The notes: generated by a model from the letters alone, not told the origin. Shown: positions 15,059 through 25,276, numbered from the stretch's first letter. The stretch: DNA of 46,236 nt from an uncultured Oscillospiraceae bacterium (GCA_947627715.1 CANQXK010000018.1:1-46236), one strand, 5' to 3'. Translations and numbers: made by a program.

Positions 15059-15748
15059 ATGTCTCCATGTGTGTCCATGCAAATCATAGCGCGTCTCCAC
15101 TCCGGCTTTACGGACAAATTCGGCATCCCCCGCCAGGCGGGCCTTGCCCAACACGTGACCTCGCGGGTGGTGTTTGAGCCGGAATATCGGAACCCCGACG
15201 CGCTGCGGGGCATCGAGGGCTTTTCCCACCTGTGGCTCATCTGGGGCTTCGACCGGGTGCATAAAACCGGCTGGTCCCCCACGGTCCGCCCGCCCCGGCT
15301 GGGGGGCAATGAGCGCGTGGGCGTCTTTGCCACCCGCTCGCCCTTCCGCCCCAACCCGGTGGGCCTGTCCTGCGTCGCCCTCGTCCGGGTGGAGTGGGAC
15401 GCCCCCGACGGCCCCGCGCTGATCGTGGCGGGGGCGGACATGGCCGACGGAACGCCGGTTTTCGACATCAAGCCCTATCTGCCCTACGCCGACGCCCGCC
15501 CCGACGCCGCCGGGGGCTACACGGACAGCCTCCCGGAAAGGCTCCTGGCCGTGGACTTCCCCGCCGCGCTCGCCGCGCGCCTGCCGGAGGAGACGTACCG
15601 GGCGCTCCTGGACATCCTGCGCCACGACCCGCGCCCCTCCTACCAGCACGACCCCGCCCGCGAGTACGGGCTTTCCTACGATGGCTTCAACGTGCGTTTT
15701 CGTGTCTCAGACGGGACGCTGCACGTCTTTGACGTTTTAGTCCTGTAA
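15059..15748 (+). CDS. trmO: tRNA m6t6A37 methyltransferase TrmO (TsaA/YaeB family)
   Basis: A 229-residue SAM-dependent enzyme that N6-methylates threonylcarbamoyladenosine at position 37 of tRNA-Thr. The beta-barrel domain has the hallmarks FTDKFGIPRQAGL, GIEGFSHLWLIWGFD and ERVGVFATRSPFRPNPVGLS, then DIKPYLPYAD. The C-terminal part (YRALLDILRHDPRPSYQHDP, DGFNVRF) matches the family tail. Start choice: the long open frame back to 14894 runs through the promoter and leader, so ATG 15059 or ATG 15077 (MQIIARLHSGF) are the realistic starts; neither has a strong ribosome-binding site and 15059 is a compromise. It stands alone, followed by prs on the same strand. Confidence 0.92.
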   Translation: MSPCVSMQIIARLHSGFTDKFGIPRQAGLAQHVTSRVVFEPEYRNPDALRGIEGFSHLWLIWGFDRVHKTGWSPTVRPPRLGGNERVGVFATRSPFRPNPVGLSCVALVRVEWDAPDGPALIVAGADMADGTPVFDIKPYLPYADARPDAAGGYTDSLPERLLAVDFPAALAARLPEETYRALLDILRHDPRPSYQHDPAREYGLSYDGFNVRFRVSDGTLHVFDVLVL

Positions 15749-15862
15749 ATTCTCATAGGGGTTTTTGACCGAAAAGGCTCGAAACTTTCTCTCTTTTTTG
15801 TCACCACTTCCCCCGCCGTTTGTGGTAATATAAAATTACCAAACTGACCGGAGGAAAAACCT

Positions 15863-16822
15863 ATGATTTCACACGGCAAGGATATCAAGATTTTCTCAGG
15901 CAATTCCAACAGGACGCTGGCCGACGCCATCTGCCGCAACATGGGCACGCGCCTGGGCGACATGACGGTCTCCCACTTCTCCGACGGCGAGGTCTCCCTC
16001 TCCCTCTACGAGACGGTCCGCGGCTCCGACGTGTTCCTGGTGCAGTCCACCTGCGCCCCCGTAAACGACAACCTGATGGAGCTTTTGGTGATGATCGACG
16101 CCTGCCGCCGCGCCTCTGCGGGACGCATCACCGCCGTGATGCCCTACTTCGGCTACGCCCGTCAGGACCGCAAGGCCAAGAGCCACGACCCCATCTCCGC
16201 GAAGCTTGTGGCCAACCTTATCACCTCCGCCGGCGCCGACCGGGTGCTGACGATGGATCTTCACGCCCCCCAGATCCAGGGATTTTTTGACATTCCCGTG
16301 GACAATCTGGCTGGGGCGCCTATTTTTGCCGAGTATTACGCCAAAAAGTTTGGCGAGAACAACCCCGGCGTGATGGTGGTCTCCCCGGACGTGGGCAGCG
16401 TGTCCCGCGCCCGCAACTTCGCCCACAGGCTGGGGCTGAACCTGGCCATTGTGGACAAGCGCCGGGAGAGGGCCAACCAGTCCGAGGTCATGAACATCAT
16501 CGGCCAGGTGGAGGGCATGGACGTGATCCTCTTCGACGACATGGTGGACACCGCCGGGAGCCTGTGCGGCGCGGCCAAGGCCCTTGTGGAGATTGGCGGG
16601 GCGAAGAACGTCTACGCCTGCGCCTCCCACGCCGTCCTCTCCGGCCCCGCCATCGAGCGCATCAACGCAAGCTACATCAAGGAGCTGGTGCTTTTGGACT
16701 CCATCCCTGAGATCGAGTCCAAGAAGTCCGACAAAATCAGCTTCCTCTCCGTCGCCCCCATGTTTGCCGAGGCCATCGACCGGGTCTACGAAGAGGTCTC
16801 CATGTCCACCCTCTATAAGTAA
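15863..16822 (+). CDS. prs: ribose-phosphate pyrophosphokinase (PRPP synthetase)
   Basis: A 319-residue class I enzyme that transfers pyrophosphate from ATP to ribose 5-phosphate, making PRPP for nucleotide, histidine and tryptophan synthesis. Visible motifs are the N-terminal IKIFSGNSNRTLA, FSDGEV, PYFGYARQDRK, the metal-binding TMDLHAPQIQGFFDIPVDN, and the PRPP loop VILFDDMVDTAGS. GGAGG precedes ATG 15863 by about 8 bases. A GGTAAT ATAAA ATTACC inverted repeat lies at 15824-15840, in the likely promoter region, though no good -35 is seen. The stop is one base from the pth start, so prs and pth are cotranscribed. Confidence 0.96.
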   Translation: MISHGKDIKIFSGNSNRTLADAICRNMGTRLGDMTVSHFSDGEVSLSLYETVRGSDVFLVQSTCAPVNDNLMELLVMIDACRRASAGRITAVMPYFGYARQDRKAKSHDPISAKLVANLITSAGADRVLTMDLHAPQIQGFFDIPVDNLAGAPIFAEYYAKKFGENNPGVMVVSPDVGSVSRARNFAHRLGLNLAIVDKRRERANQSEVMNIIGQVEGMDVILFDDMVDTAGSLCGAAKALVEIGGAKNVYACASHAVLSGPAIERINASYIKELVLLDSIPEIESKKSDKISFLSVAPMFAEAIDRVYEEVSMSTLYK

Positions 16823-16823
16823 G

Positions 16824-17411
16824 ATGCTTTTTCAGAAGAAACCGAATCTGGACTGGATCGTCGCCTTTCTGGGTAATCCCGGTTCAAAGTATGAGATGAC
16901 CCGGCATAACGCCGGGTTTCTCGTGGGCGACGAGTTCGCCAAGGCCCAGGGGGTGAAGCTGGACCGCGCAAAGCACCGTGCCCTCACGGCAACCTGCTCC
17001 GTGGCCGGGCAGAAGGTGCTGCTGATGAAGCCCCAGACCTTCATGAATCTGTCCGGCGACGCCGTCTCCGAGGCCATGCGCTTTTATAAGCTCCCCCTTG
17101 ACCGCGTGGCGGTGGTGTCCGACGACATCCATCTGGAGCTGGGACGGCTCCGTCTGCGCCCCTCCGGCTCCGCCGGAGGCCACAACGGACTTCGGGACAT
17201 CATCGACAAGTGCGGCGGGGAGGGCTTCCCCCGTGTGCGCGTGGGCGTGGGGGCCGTGCCCCCCGGCTGGGACCAGGCGGACTGGGTACTCAGCGTGTTC
17301 CGAAACCAGGATGCGGAGGACATCCTCCGCGCCGCCGCCCGCGCCGCCGACGCCCTGACGTGCCTGCTGACACGGGGCATCGACGAAGCCATGAACCGCT
17401 TCAACGCTTAA
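16824..17411 (+). CDS. pth: peptidyl-tRNA hydrolase
   Basis: A 195-residue enzyme that cleaves peptidyl-tRNA dropped from ribosomes, recycling tRNA. It has FLGNPGSKYEMTRHNAGF with the catalytic His, MKPQTFMNLSG, and SAGGHNGLRDII with the substrate-binding Asn. In SDDIHLELGRLRLR the catalytic Asp is kept (first D), while the second Asp of the usual DxxD is His, an unusual but non-catalytic change. I chose ATG 16824, directly after the prs stop; a longer frame from 16584 only shadows prs. A strong hairpin at 17511-17538 follows. Confidence 0.95.
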   Translation: MLFQKKPNLDWIVAFLGNPGSKYEMTRHNAGFLVGDEFAKAQGVKLDRAKHRALTATCSVAGQKVLLMKPQTFMNLSGDAVSEAMRFYKLPLDRVAVVSDDIHLELGRLRLRPSGSAGGHNGLRDIIDKCGGEGFPRVRVGVGAVPPGWDQADWVLSVFRNQDAEDILRAAARAADALTCLLTRGIDEAMNRFNA

Positions 17412-17510
17412 CCGCAATCAATATAGCATATTCCGAAGTATTTGTCAAGTATTTTTGCTTAACTTTTTTAAAAAATTTTTCCCGCACGAAAGCGGGGGCA
17501 AAAACAGCAC

Positions 17511-17538
17511 AGGGGGAGGGGCGTTCGCCCCTCCCCCT
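17511..17538. terminator. bidirectional hairpin between pth and ybaB
   Basis: AGGGGGAGGGGC (17511-17522) pairs perfectly with 17527-17538 around GTTC. It lies between convergent genes. The following stretch 17539-17674 carries another hairpin CCTTCGCG TTTG CGCGAAGG (about 17636-17655) but no gene. Confidence 0.7.
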
Positions 17539-17674
17539 CAGATTGACAAAAACCTCAAATTGCCGCCCAGGTGTGCCGCGATGGGGTCCCCGCGCAGTCG
17601 GAGACCGCGTGGGGAGAGGATGAGTCGAGCCTGAGCCTTCGCGTTTGCGCGAAGGCGAGGTTAAGGCGACGGCC

Positions 17675-18028
17675 TCAGAACCCCAGGCCCATGCCGCCGG
17701 TGAGCTTCCCCATGGCGGCGTTCATCTCGTCGGTGGCCTTGCCCAGCGCCTCGTTGACGGCGGCCATGACCGCGTCCGCGATCATCTCCACGTCCTCCTG
17801 CTCCGCCGCGTCAATCACCGCGTCCGGGTCGATGGTGAGCTTCACCAGCTCCTTCTTCCCGTTGACCGAGGCCGTGACCATCCCGCCCCCGGCGGAGGCG
17901 GTGAACTCCCGCTCCTCGATCTCCTGCTGCTGGCGCAGAAGCTCCTGCTGCATCCGCTGCGCCTGTTTGATCATGTTCATGTTCATGCCCCCCGGCATTC
18001 TCCCGCCGGGAAATCCGCCCTTTGCCAT
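17675..18028 (-). CDS. ybaB: YbaB/EbfC family nucleoid-associated protein
   Basis: A 117-residue DNA-binding protein, dimeric in known relatives. After a Gly/Met-rich start (MAKGGFPGGRMPGGMNMNMI) comes the family helix KQAQRMQQELLRQQQEIEE, the beta-hairpin FTASAGGGMVTASVNGKKEL, and the C-terminal helical part DAVMAAVNEALGKATDEMNA. Position directly downstream of dnaX is the classical arrangement (dnaX-ybaB-recR in many Firmicutes); recR is not present here. The protein helps organise nucleoid DNA. A Gly/Phe tail ends the protein. Confidence 0.95.
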   Translation of the reverse strand: MAKGGFPGGRMPGGMNMNMIKQAQRMQQELLRQQQEIEEREFTASAGGGMVTASVNGKKELVKLTIDPDAVIDAAEQEDVEMIADAVMAAVNEALGKATDEMNAAMGKLTGGMGLGF

Positions 18029-18106
18029 CGCTGTGTGCCTCCTTTATGTTTTGCGGGCAGCCGCAGGGCGTCCGCCCAATTTTCTCACGCGGGGCGCGGC
18101 GCGCCC

Positions 18107-19825
18107 TTACGTAAATTTTACGATGCCGTCAAATTTCTTCAGGTCGTCAAGACCCGGCTTCCGGCTGGCGGAGGGTCCCTCCGGCGGCGTGCCGATCTCC
18201 ACCGCCACGCCCACCTTCTGCCCCAGGACCTGCTCCGCCGCTTCCGCCACGGCGTCCCGGACCGAGGGGACGTCCACCACCATCTGCACAAACATATTCC
18301 TGACGTAGAGCGTCAGCTTCGTGCCGGAGAGACGCGCCGCCACGTTGTCCCGCCCGGAGAGGGGCCGCGCCTCGGCCTCGTCCAGCTTTGTCACGCAGAT
18401 GTCCAGCACCCGGCTCCACCAGTCCTCCCCGGCCTCCGGCGTCCTGGCCGTGGGCTTCCCAGCGGGCGAGTCCTGCTCAGCCTGCACGGCCTTCTCCGGG
18501 GGCGCTTCCCGCTCAACGGGGGCGGGCTTCTTTTCCGGCGCGGCCTTTTCAACAGGCGCAGGCTCCGGCTTCCCGGTCACAGGCGCGTCCGGCTCCTGGC
18601 CCGGCGCGGGGGGCGCGTCCTCATCCTCCCAGGGGGGCGGACCCTCCGTCTCCGCCTGGGGCGGGACCGGCTTTGGGGCCGGCGCGGTCTGTCTTGGCGG
18701 CGCTTTCACCGCCGGGGCCTCCCCGGCGTCCTCCACGGCGGCCCCGGAGAGGGCGGCCGCCAGCTTCACCAGGCACAGCTCCGCCTTCACCCGCTTGTCG
18801 CGGGAATCCTTCATGGAATTGACGTTCTCCTGAAGCGCCTCGCACGCCGTCATCAGCGCCCCGGTGGCGGCACCCGCGCTCAGCTCCGAGAGCGTCCGCG
18901 CATCGAACGCCCCCGTCAAAAGCGCCTGCGCGCCCTCCGGCGCGACACGCACCATGAGCATATCTCTGGAAAGGCCCAAAAGGTCCCGTAAAATGGCGAT
19001 GGGTTCCGCCCCGCCCCGGTAGCATCTGTCGAACAGCTCCAGCGCCCCCGCCGTGTCGCCCCCCGCGCAGGCCCGCCAGAGCTTCACGGTGTCCTCGGCC
19101 TCCATGATGCCCACGGCCCTGACCACAGCGTCCTCGTCCACCGTCTCGGCGGGGAGGCACTGGTCCAGCAGCGACAGCGCGTCGCGCATGGACCCGTCCC
19201 CCAGTCTGGAGAGCAGCGCCGCCGCCCCGTCGGTGAGGGCGAAGCCCTCCCGTGAGGCCACGGTCTTCAGCCGCCCGGCGATGACCTCCGGGGTGATCCG
19301 GCGGAAGGAGAAGTGCTGACAGCGAGAGAGGATGGTAATGGGGATCTTGTCTAAATTCGTGGTGGCCAGGATGAATACCAAATGCTCCGGCGGCTCCTCC
19401 AAGATCTTCAGAAGCGCCGGGAACGCCGCCGAGGTGATCATGTGGGCCTCGTCCAAGATGTAGACGCGCTTTTTCACGTCCGCGGGGGTGTAGTTGGCCG
19501 CCTCCCGCAGGGCGCGGATGTCGTCCACGGTGCCGTTGGACGCCGCGTCGATCTCGATAACGTCCATGATGGCCCCGGAGTCGATGCCCCGGCACGCCTC
19601 GCATTCGTTGCAGGGTTCCCCGTTCAACGGGTGCTGGCAGTTCAGCGCCTTGGAGAGGATCTTGGCACAGGTGGTCTTCCCCGTCCCGCGTGTCCCCACA
19701 AAGATGTAGGCGTGGCCCGTCCGGCCCAGCTCCACCTGTCGGCGCAGGGTCTCGGTGATATGCTCCTGCCCCACCACGTCCTCAAATCTCCGCGGCCTGT
19801 ATTTTCTGTAAAGCGCCTGATACAC
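18107..19825 (-). CDS. dnaX: DNA polymerase III subunit gamma/tau
   Basis: A 572-residue clamp-loader ATPase. The AAA+ module shows YRKYRPRRFEDVVGQEHI, Walker A GTRGTGKTTCAK, the zinc-binding cysteines CNECEAC, Walker B LDEAHM, the LKILEEPPEHLVFILATTN block and sensor-1 ILSRCQHFSFRRI. A long Pro/Ala/Glu-rich linker (about residues 370-470) joins the C-terminal tau-like domain. I chose GTG 19825 (VYQALYRKYRP); the frame extends upstream to 20101 but there runs through the terminator and SRP RNA. The ribosome-binding site GTGGAG is close to the start. ybaB follows downstream; SRP RNA lies upstream, as in Bacillus. Confidence 0.95.
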   Translation of the reverse strand: MYQALYRKYRPRRFEDVVGQEHITETLRRQVELGRTGHAYIFVGTRGTGKTTCAKILSKALNCQHPLNGEPCNECEACRGIDSGAIMDVIEIDAASNGTVDDIRALREAANYTPADVKKRVYILDEAHMITSAAFPALLKILEEPPEHLVFILATTNLDKIPITILSRCQHFSFRRITPEVIAGRLKTVASREGFALTDGAAALLSRLGDGSMRDALSLLDQCLPAETVDEDAVVRAVGIMEAEDTVKLWRACAGGDTAGALELFDRCYRGGAEPIAILRDLLGLSRDMLMVRVAPEGAQALLTGAFDARTLSELSAGAATGALMTACEALQENVNSMKDSRDKRVKAELCLVKLAAALSGAAVEDAGEAPAVKAPPRQTAPAPKPVPPQAETEGPPPWEDEDAPPAPGQEPDAPVTGKPEPAPVEKAAPEKKPAPVEREAPPEKAVQAEQDSPAGKPTARTPEAGEDWWSRVLDICVTKLDEAEARPLSGRDNVAARLSGTKLTLYVRNMFVQMVVDVPSVRDAVAEAAEQVLGQKVGVAVEIGTPPEGPSASRKPGLDDLKKFDGIVKFT

Positions 19826-19845
19826 AGCTCCACCCCGCAATACCC

Positions 19846-19872
19846 AAAAAGCCCGGACCTCCGGGCTTTTTT
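19846..19872 (-). terminator. terminator between SRP RNA and dnaX
   Basis: AAAAAGCCCGGA (19846-19857) pairs with TCCGGGCTTTTT (19860-19871); on the minus strand the hairpin is followed by TTTTTGGG. It ends the SRP RNA transcript 20 bases before the dnaX start; dnaX must use read-through or its own promoter. Confidence 0.75.
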
Positions 19873-19968
19873 CATCCATTGTGCGCGCCGGCCCCGGCCT
19901 TCCCGGCCTAAACCCGGAAAGCGCCCATCCCCGCCCCGCCAGGGGCGCAGGGGGCCGGCCTTCGTGAC

Positions 19969-20262
19969 GGCGCAGGATGGAGCCGCGAACCTGCCTTTGA
20001 CGCGAGTGATATGCCCGGTACGCCGGGAACCGGCTCAGAGCCGGCAGCCTCGCGGCACACGCCGGTGTGCGCTTAATGCTGCTCGGTTCCCCGCCTGACA
20101 TGGTTCACGCTCCGGCGTTGCGTGAGACCGGCTCATCAACACCTTTTCCTGGCGGCAGACAACACATCACCCGGCCGGGGGCAGGGATTCATCCCCGCTG
20201 TAGCGGATTGCGGGTGCAGGGCACCGCTGTCTCCCCGACTATCGCGGCTCGATCCCGCGCCG
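19969..20262 (-). ncRNA. ffs: signal recognition particle RNA, large (Alu-containing) bacterial type
   Basis: About 294 nt. The universal core is present: GTGTTGATGAG, CGCAACGCCGGAGCGTGAAC, ATGTCAGGCGGGGAACCG with its GGAA tetraloop, AGCAGCATTAAGCG and TGTGCCGCGAGGCTGCC. The 5' Alu part (GGTGCCCTGCACCCGC, AATCCGCTACAGCGGGG) matches clostridial/Bacillus SRP RNAs. The ends pair with each other: GGCGCGGGATCGAGCCGCG at the 5' end against CGCGGCTCCATCCTGCGCC at the 3' end, which sets the boundaries. With Ffh it targets signal-bearing ribosomes to the membrane. Location upstream of dnaX is a conserved Firmicute arrangement. Confidence 0.93.
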
Positions 20263-20274
20263 TAACGTTCTTTT

Positions 20275-20303
20275 ATTATACACCAGCCTTTTAAAAATAT
20301 CAA
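20275..20303 (-). promoter_or_regulatory. promoter of the SRP RNA gene
   Basis: On the minus strand TTGATA (20298-20303), 17-base spacer, TATAAT (20275-20280), about 13 bases before the RNA 5' end. Fits a strong stable-RNA promoter. Confidence 0.85.
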
Positions 20304-20340
20304 CACCAATTTTCCCAGAGGGGGGGAGGGGCAATAACGG

Positions 20341-20388
20341 TATGCTCCCCTCAGTCAGCTTCGCTGACAGCTCCCCTCAGAGAGGGGC
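20341..20388 (+). repeat. hairpin repeat R3, left copy
   Basis: CTCCCCTCAGTCAGC TTCG CTGACAGCTCCCCTCAGAGAGGGGC (quoted in parts) folds into two hairpins, CAGTCAGC/GCTGACAG-like and CCCCTC/GAGGGG. An almost identical copy lies at 20771-20818, same orientation. Confidence 0.75.
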
Positions 20389-20425
20389 GCCATTTGGGCG
20401 CGCAACGGGGCCGTTAAAGGGTAAT

Positions 20426-20596
20426 GCCTTCCCCGCAGGGCGGGGAAGGTGTCGCCGCAGGCGACGGATGAGGTGGGAAAAGCCTCCCCTCTTTGAGGGG
20501 AGGTGGCCCGAAGGGCCGGAGGGGAGCCGGGGCGCTCGTCGGCCTCATCCGCCCCCCTTCGGGGGCCACCTTCCCCACAAGTGGGGAAGGCTTTTT
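20426..20596 (+). repeat. mosaic repeat R2, full plus-strand copy
   Basis: Starts GCCTTCCCCGCAGGGCGGGG, passes through GTCGCCG/GGCGAC, GATGAGGTGGGAA, CCTCCCCTC/GAGGGGAGG and GGCCC/GGGCC stems, and ends in the CCTTCCCCAC/GTGGGGAAGG stem followed by CTTTTTG. Opposite orientation to the copy at 11863-12040. Confidence 0.8.
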
Positions 20597-20653
20597 GCTC
20601 TGCAGATTACGGGCCTTCTGCGTATGCAGGACAGGCCGCCGTCAAAAGGTAAT

Positions 20654-20763
20654 GCCTTCCCCGCAGGGCGGGGAAGGTGTCGCCGCAGGCGACGGATGAG
20701 GTGGGAACAGCCTCCCCTCTCTGAGGGGAGGTGGCCCAGAGGGCCGGAGGGGAGCTGGGGCGC
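20654..20763 (+). repeat. mosaic repeat R2, shortened copy
   Basis: Repeats the first two thirds of the 20426 copy. It is joined to that copy by a linker (20597-20653) containing GCAGGACAGGCCGCCGTCAA; a matching linker recurs at the distant 41763-41975 locus (its complement reads TATACAGGATAGGCCGCCGT), so the arrangement itself is conserved. Confidence 0.75.
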
Positions 20764-20770
20764 GGACTCC

Positions 20771-20818
20771 TTGCTCCCCTCAGTCAGCTTCGCTGACAGC
20801 TCCCCTCAGAGAGGGGCA
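20771..20818 (+). repeat. hairpin repeat R3, right copy
   Basis: Near-identical to 20341-20388. The two R3 copies bracket both R2 copies as direct repeats between the SRP RNA promoter and the end of the atp operon. The 20304-20854 interval contains no gene; long open frames through it are incidental. Confidence 0.75.
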
Positions 20819-20854
20819 CCATTTAGGTGCACTAAACGCCCCCCTCTTATCAGC

Positions 20855-20886
20855 AAGACCGCGCGGGCTTTCGCCTGCGCGGTCTT
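20855..20886. terminator. terminator hairpin at the end of the atp operon
   Basis: AAGACCGCGC pairs with GCGCGGTCTT around an inner GGGC/GCCT stem. It lies just after the atpC stop on the minus strand. The T-run is better on the plus strand, so its role as the operon terminator is likely but not certain. Confidence 0.55.
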
Positions 20887-20891
20887 TCGTT

Positions 20892-21302
20892 TCATTTTCT
20901 CCTGGCTACGCCGGAGCGGACCAGCGCGCGCTTGAGCTTCGCCTCGGCGATAGCCAGCTCGTGGCCGGAGAGCCTCTCCCGGTGGCTGAGCTTCTCCTCC
21001 GCCTCGGCCCGCGCCCTCTCGGCGCGTTCCGCGTCGATCTCGTCCGCCCACTCAAAGGTGGTGGGCACCAGCTCCACGTGGTCGCCGTTCACCGACAGCA
21101 TCCCGCCGATGCAGGCGGCCTTCCGAACGTTTCCGTCAACGTCCACGACCTTCGCCTCGCCCATGCCCAGGGCGGTGAGGAAATTGATATGCTTGGGGAG
21201 GATGCACACATCCCCCTCCACGGTCCGCACGGTGAGGCTCCGCGCCTCCCCGGAGAACAGCAGGCCGTCCGGGGTCACGATTTTCAGCCTGAAGGCCGCC
21301 AT
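20892..21302 (-). CDS. atpC: ATP synthase F1 subunit epsilon
   Basis: A 136-residue subunit of the F1 central stalk. The N-terminal beta-sandwich carries FRLKIVTPDGLLFSGEA, VRTVEGDVCILPKHINFLTAL and CIGGMLSVNGDHVELVPTT; the C-terminal helical hairpin (about residues 88-136) is rich in Ala, Glu and Arg, as in forms that can inhibit ATP hydrolysis. Length is normal. ATG 21302 is 4 bases from the atpD stop, with GAGGGGGTGA as ribosome-binding site, so the two are coupled. It is the last gene of the operon. Confidence 0.95.
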   Translation of the reverse strand: MAAFRLKIVTPDGLLFSGEARSLTVRTVEGDVCILPKHINFLTALGMGEAKVVDVDGNVRKAACIGGMLSVNGDHVELVPTTFEWADEIDAERAERARAEAEEKLSHRERLSGHELAIAEAKLKRALVRSGVARRK

Positions 21303-21306
21303 GGGT

Positions 21307-22907
<1,601 letters not shown>

Positions 22908-23753
22908 TCAGGTATTTGCTCCCGCTACGATTTCCGTGATCTCCTGGGTGATGGCCCCCTGGCGGGCGCGGTTATATTTAAGGCTCAGGTCGCCGATCAT
23001 CTCCTCGGCGTTCTTGGTGGCCGAGTCCATGGCGGTCCTTCTGGCACCCTGCTCGCTGGCTACGCTCTCGCACAGCGCCCCGTAGATAAGCCCGCCCAAA
23101 TATTCCGGCACGATGGCGGCGAAAAGCGTCTCGCTGTCCGGCTCGTAGATGGTCTCGGACGCGGCTTTTTCCTCCGCGCCGGCCCCGTGGAGGGGCAGGG
23201 CGGTCATCACGGCGGGCTGCTGCGTCAGGATGGACACAAAGCCCGTGTACACGATGTGTACCTCGTCAAATTCCCCGTCCAGAAATCTCCGGCACAGGTC
23301 CCGCGCCATGGTGAAGCAGTCGGACACGGACAGGCTCCCGGCCTCGAAATAGGCGTCGGTGAGGATGTCATACCCGTGGGCGCGGAAATTGTCCACGCAC
23401 CGCTTCCCGATGGGCACCACCGTGACGTTTTTCCCGGCCATTTCGGCCTCCGCCAGCTTCAGGACGTTGTGGTTGTAGCCCCCGGCCAGTCCCCGGTCCC
23501 CGGCGATCACCACGTAGCAGCTTTTTTTGACCTCGCGGCTTTCAAGGTAGGGCGAGGTGAAGCTGCCGGAGCTTCCGGCGATCTGGCAGACGGTGCTGTA
23601 GAGCGTCTCAAAATACGGGCGGCTCCTGGTCACGTTCTCCTGGGCGCGGCGCAGCTTGGAGGCCGCCACCATCTCCATGGCCTTGGTGATCTGCTTTGTG
23701 CTCTCCATGCTGCGGATGCGCAGCTTGATCCCCTTCATGGACACGCCGGCCAT
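22908..23753 (-). CDS. atpG: ATP synthase F1 subunit gamma
   Basis: A 281-residue rotor shaft subunit. The N-terminal coiled coil has the hallmark KGIKLRIRSMESTKQITKAM then EMVAASKLRRAQ; the central Rossmann part shows VVIAGDRGLAGGYNHNVLK; the C-terminal helix ends SLKYNRARQGAITQEITEIV. Length is normal. ATG 23753 is preceded by GGGGTGA and lies 14 bases after the atpA stop. A strong palindrome overlaps its stop codon. Confidence 0.96.
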   Translation of the reverse strand: MAGVSMKGIKLRIRSMESTKQITKAMEMVAASKLRRAQENVTRSRPYFETLYSTVCQIAGSSGSFTSPYLESREVKKSCYVVIAGDRGLAGGYNHNVLKLAEAEMAGKNVTVVPIGKRCVDNFRAHGYDILTDAYFEAGSLSVSDCFTMARDLCRRFLDGEFDEVHIVYTGFVSILTQQPAVMTALPLHGAGAEEKAASETIYEPDSETLFAAIVPEYLGGLIYGALCESVASEQGARRTAMDSATKNAEEMIGDLSLKYNRARQGAITQEITEIVAGANT

Positions 23754-23767
23754 ACGCGCTCACCCCT

Positions 23768-25276
23768 TTACCTGTTGAAAACTTCGATATACCTGGTTAT
23801 GCAGCCTTTCAGCTCCTCCTCGGTCTCCGGCTCAAGCTTGCCGGTCTCCCGGATGGCCCGGAGCACGTCGTACCCGTGCTCGTCCATGTAGGCGTAGAGG
23901 CCCTGCTCAAATTCGGCGATCCTCGAGGTCTCAATGTCCCTGAGATACCCGTTTGTGGCGGCGTAGAAGATGCACACCTGGTGGGCCACCTCCACGGGGG
24001 CGCCGTTTTTCTGCTTCAGCACCTCCACGATCCGCTCGCCCTGGGCAAGGCGGTCCTTGGTATCCTGGTCCAGGTCCGAGCCGAACTGGGCGAAGGACTG
24101 AAGCTCCCGGTACTGGGAGTAGATGAGCTTCAGGGACCCGGCCACCTTCTTCATGGCCTTGATCTGGGCAGAACCGCCCACGCGGGAGACCGAGATGCCG
24201 GGGTTCACGGCGGGCATGATGCCGGAGTGGAAAAGCTCCGTCTCCAGAAAGATCTGTCCGTCTGTAATGGATATGACATTTGTGGGAATATAGGCGGAGA
24301 CGTCCCCCGCCTGGGTCTCGATGATGGGCAGGGCCGTGAGGCTCCCCCCGCCGTACTCCGGGGCCATCCGCGCCGCCCGCTCCAAAAGCCGGGAGTGCAG
24401 GTAAAACACATCGCCGGGGTACGCCTCCCGTCCGGGGGGCCTCCTGATGAGCAGGGAGATGGCCCGGTAGGCCACCGCGTGCTTGGAGAGGTCGTCGTAG
24501 ACCACCAAAACGTCCTTCCCCTGCTTCATGAAGTACTCGCCCATGGTGCAGCCGGAGTAGGGGGCGATGTACTGCATGGGGGCCAGCTCCGAGGCGGTGG
24601 CGGACACCACGACGGTGTACTCCATGGCTCCGGCGGCCTCCAAGGTGGCGACCACCTGGGCCACCGTGGAGCGTTTCTGGCCGATGGCCACATAGACGCA
24701 CAGGCAGTCCTTGCCCTTCTGGTTGATGATGGTGTCGATGGCGATAGTGGACTTGCCCGTCTGCCGGTCGCCGATGATCAGCTCCCTCTGTCCGCGGCCA
24801 ATGGGGATCATGGAGTCGATGGCCTTGATGCCCGTCTGAAGGGGCACCGAGACGCTCTTGCGCTCGATGATGCCGGGGGCCGGCGCCTCGATGGGGTCAA
24901 AGCGGACGGCGGCGATCTCGCCCTTGCCGTCGATGGGGTTCCCCAGCGCGTCCACCACGCGGCCTATCAGCGCCTCCCCCACAGGCACGGAGACCACGCG
25001 CCCCGTGCGCTTCACCTTGTCCCCCTCGCGGATGCCGGAGTCGTTGCCCAGGATGACGATGGAAACGGAATTTTCTTCCAAATTCTGGGCCATTCCGTAC
25101 TGTCCGCCGGGGAACTCTATAAGCTCGTTCATCAGGCAGTTCTCAAGCCCGGAGGCGCGGGCGATGCCGTCTCCCACTAAGATGACGGTGCCGGTCTCGC
25201 TCTCCTCGATCTGCTTGGAGTAGTTTTTGATCTGTGCCTTGATGATCCTCGTTATCTCCTCTGGTTTAAGCTCCAT
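23768..25276 (-). CDS. atpA: ATP synthase F1 subunit alpha
   Basis: A 502-residue regulatory nucleotide-binding subunit. N-terminal [18 protein letters not shown], Walker [43 protein letters not shown] and the family signature [13 protein letters not shown] are all present. Length matches the family. GGAGAG lies about 7 bases before ATG 25276. A 97-base gap separates it from atpH and contains no recognisable element. Confidence 0.96.
   Translation of the reverse strand: MELKPEEITRIIKAQIKNYSKQIEESETGTVILVGDGIARASGLENCLMNELIEFPGGQYGMAQNLEENSVSIVILGNDSGIREGDKVKRTGRVVSVPVGEALIGRVVDALGNPIDGKGEIAAVRFDPIEAPAPGIIERKSVSVPLQTGIKAIDSMIPIGRGQRELIIGDRQTGKSTIAIDTIINQKGKDCLCVYVAIGQKRSTVAQVVATLEAAGAMEYTVVVSATASELAPMQYIAPYSGCTMGEYFMKQGKDVLVVYDDLSKHAVAYRAISLLIRRPPGREAYPGDVFYLHSRLLERAARMAPEYGGGSLTALPIIETQAGDVSAYIPTNVISITDGQIFLETELFHSGIMPAVNPGISVSRVGGSAQIKAMKKVAGSLKLIYSQYRELQSFAQFGSDLDQDTKDRLAQGERIVEVLKQKNGAPVEVAHQVCIFYAATNGYLRDIETSRIAEFEQGLYAYMDEHGYDVLRAIRETGKLEPETEEELKGCITRYIEVFNR

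Noticed and set aside
15798-15831. sigma-A promoter TTGTCA/TAATAT before prs
   Set aside because: The spacer would be 22 bases, too long; the prs promoter could not be assigned.
20341-20818. CRISPR array or integron cassette array
   Set aside because: Repeats are irregular, adjacent and of different lengths, with no unique regular spacers, no cas genes and no integrase.
20342-20935. 197-residue frame through the repeat cluster
   Set aside because: Runs entirely through R2/R3 palindromes and translates them twice; not a gene.
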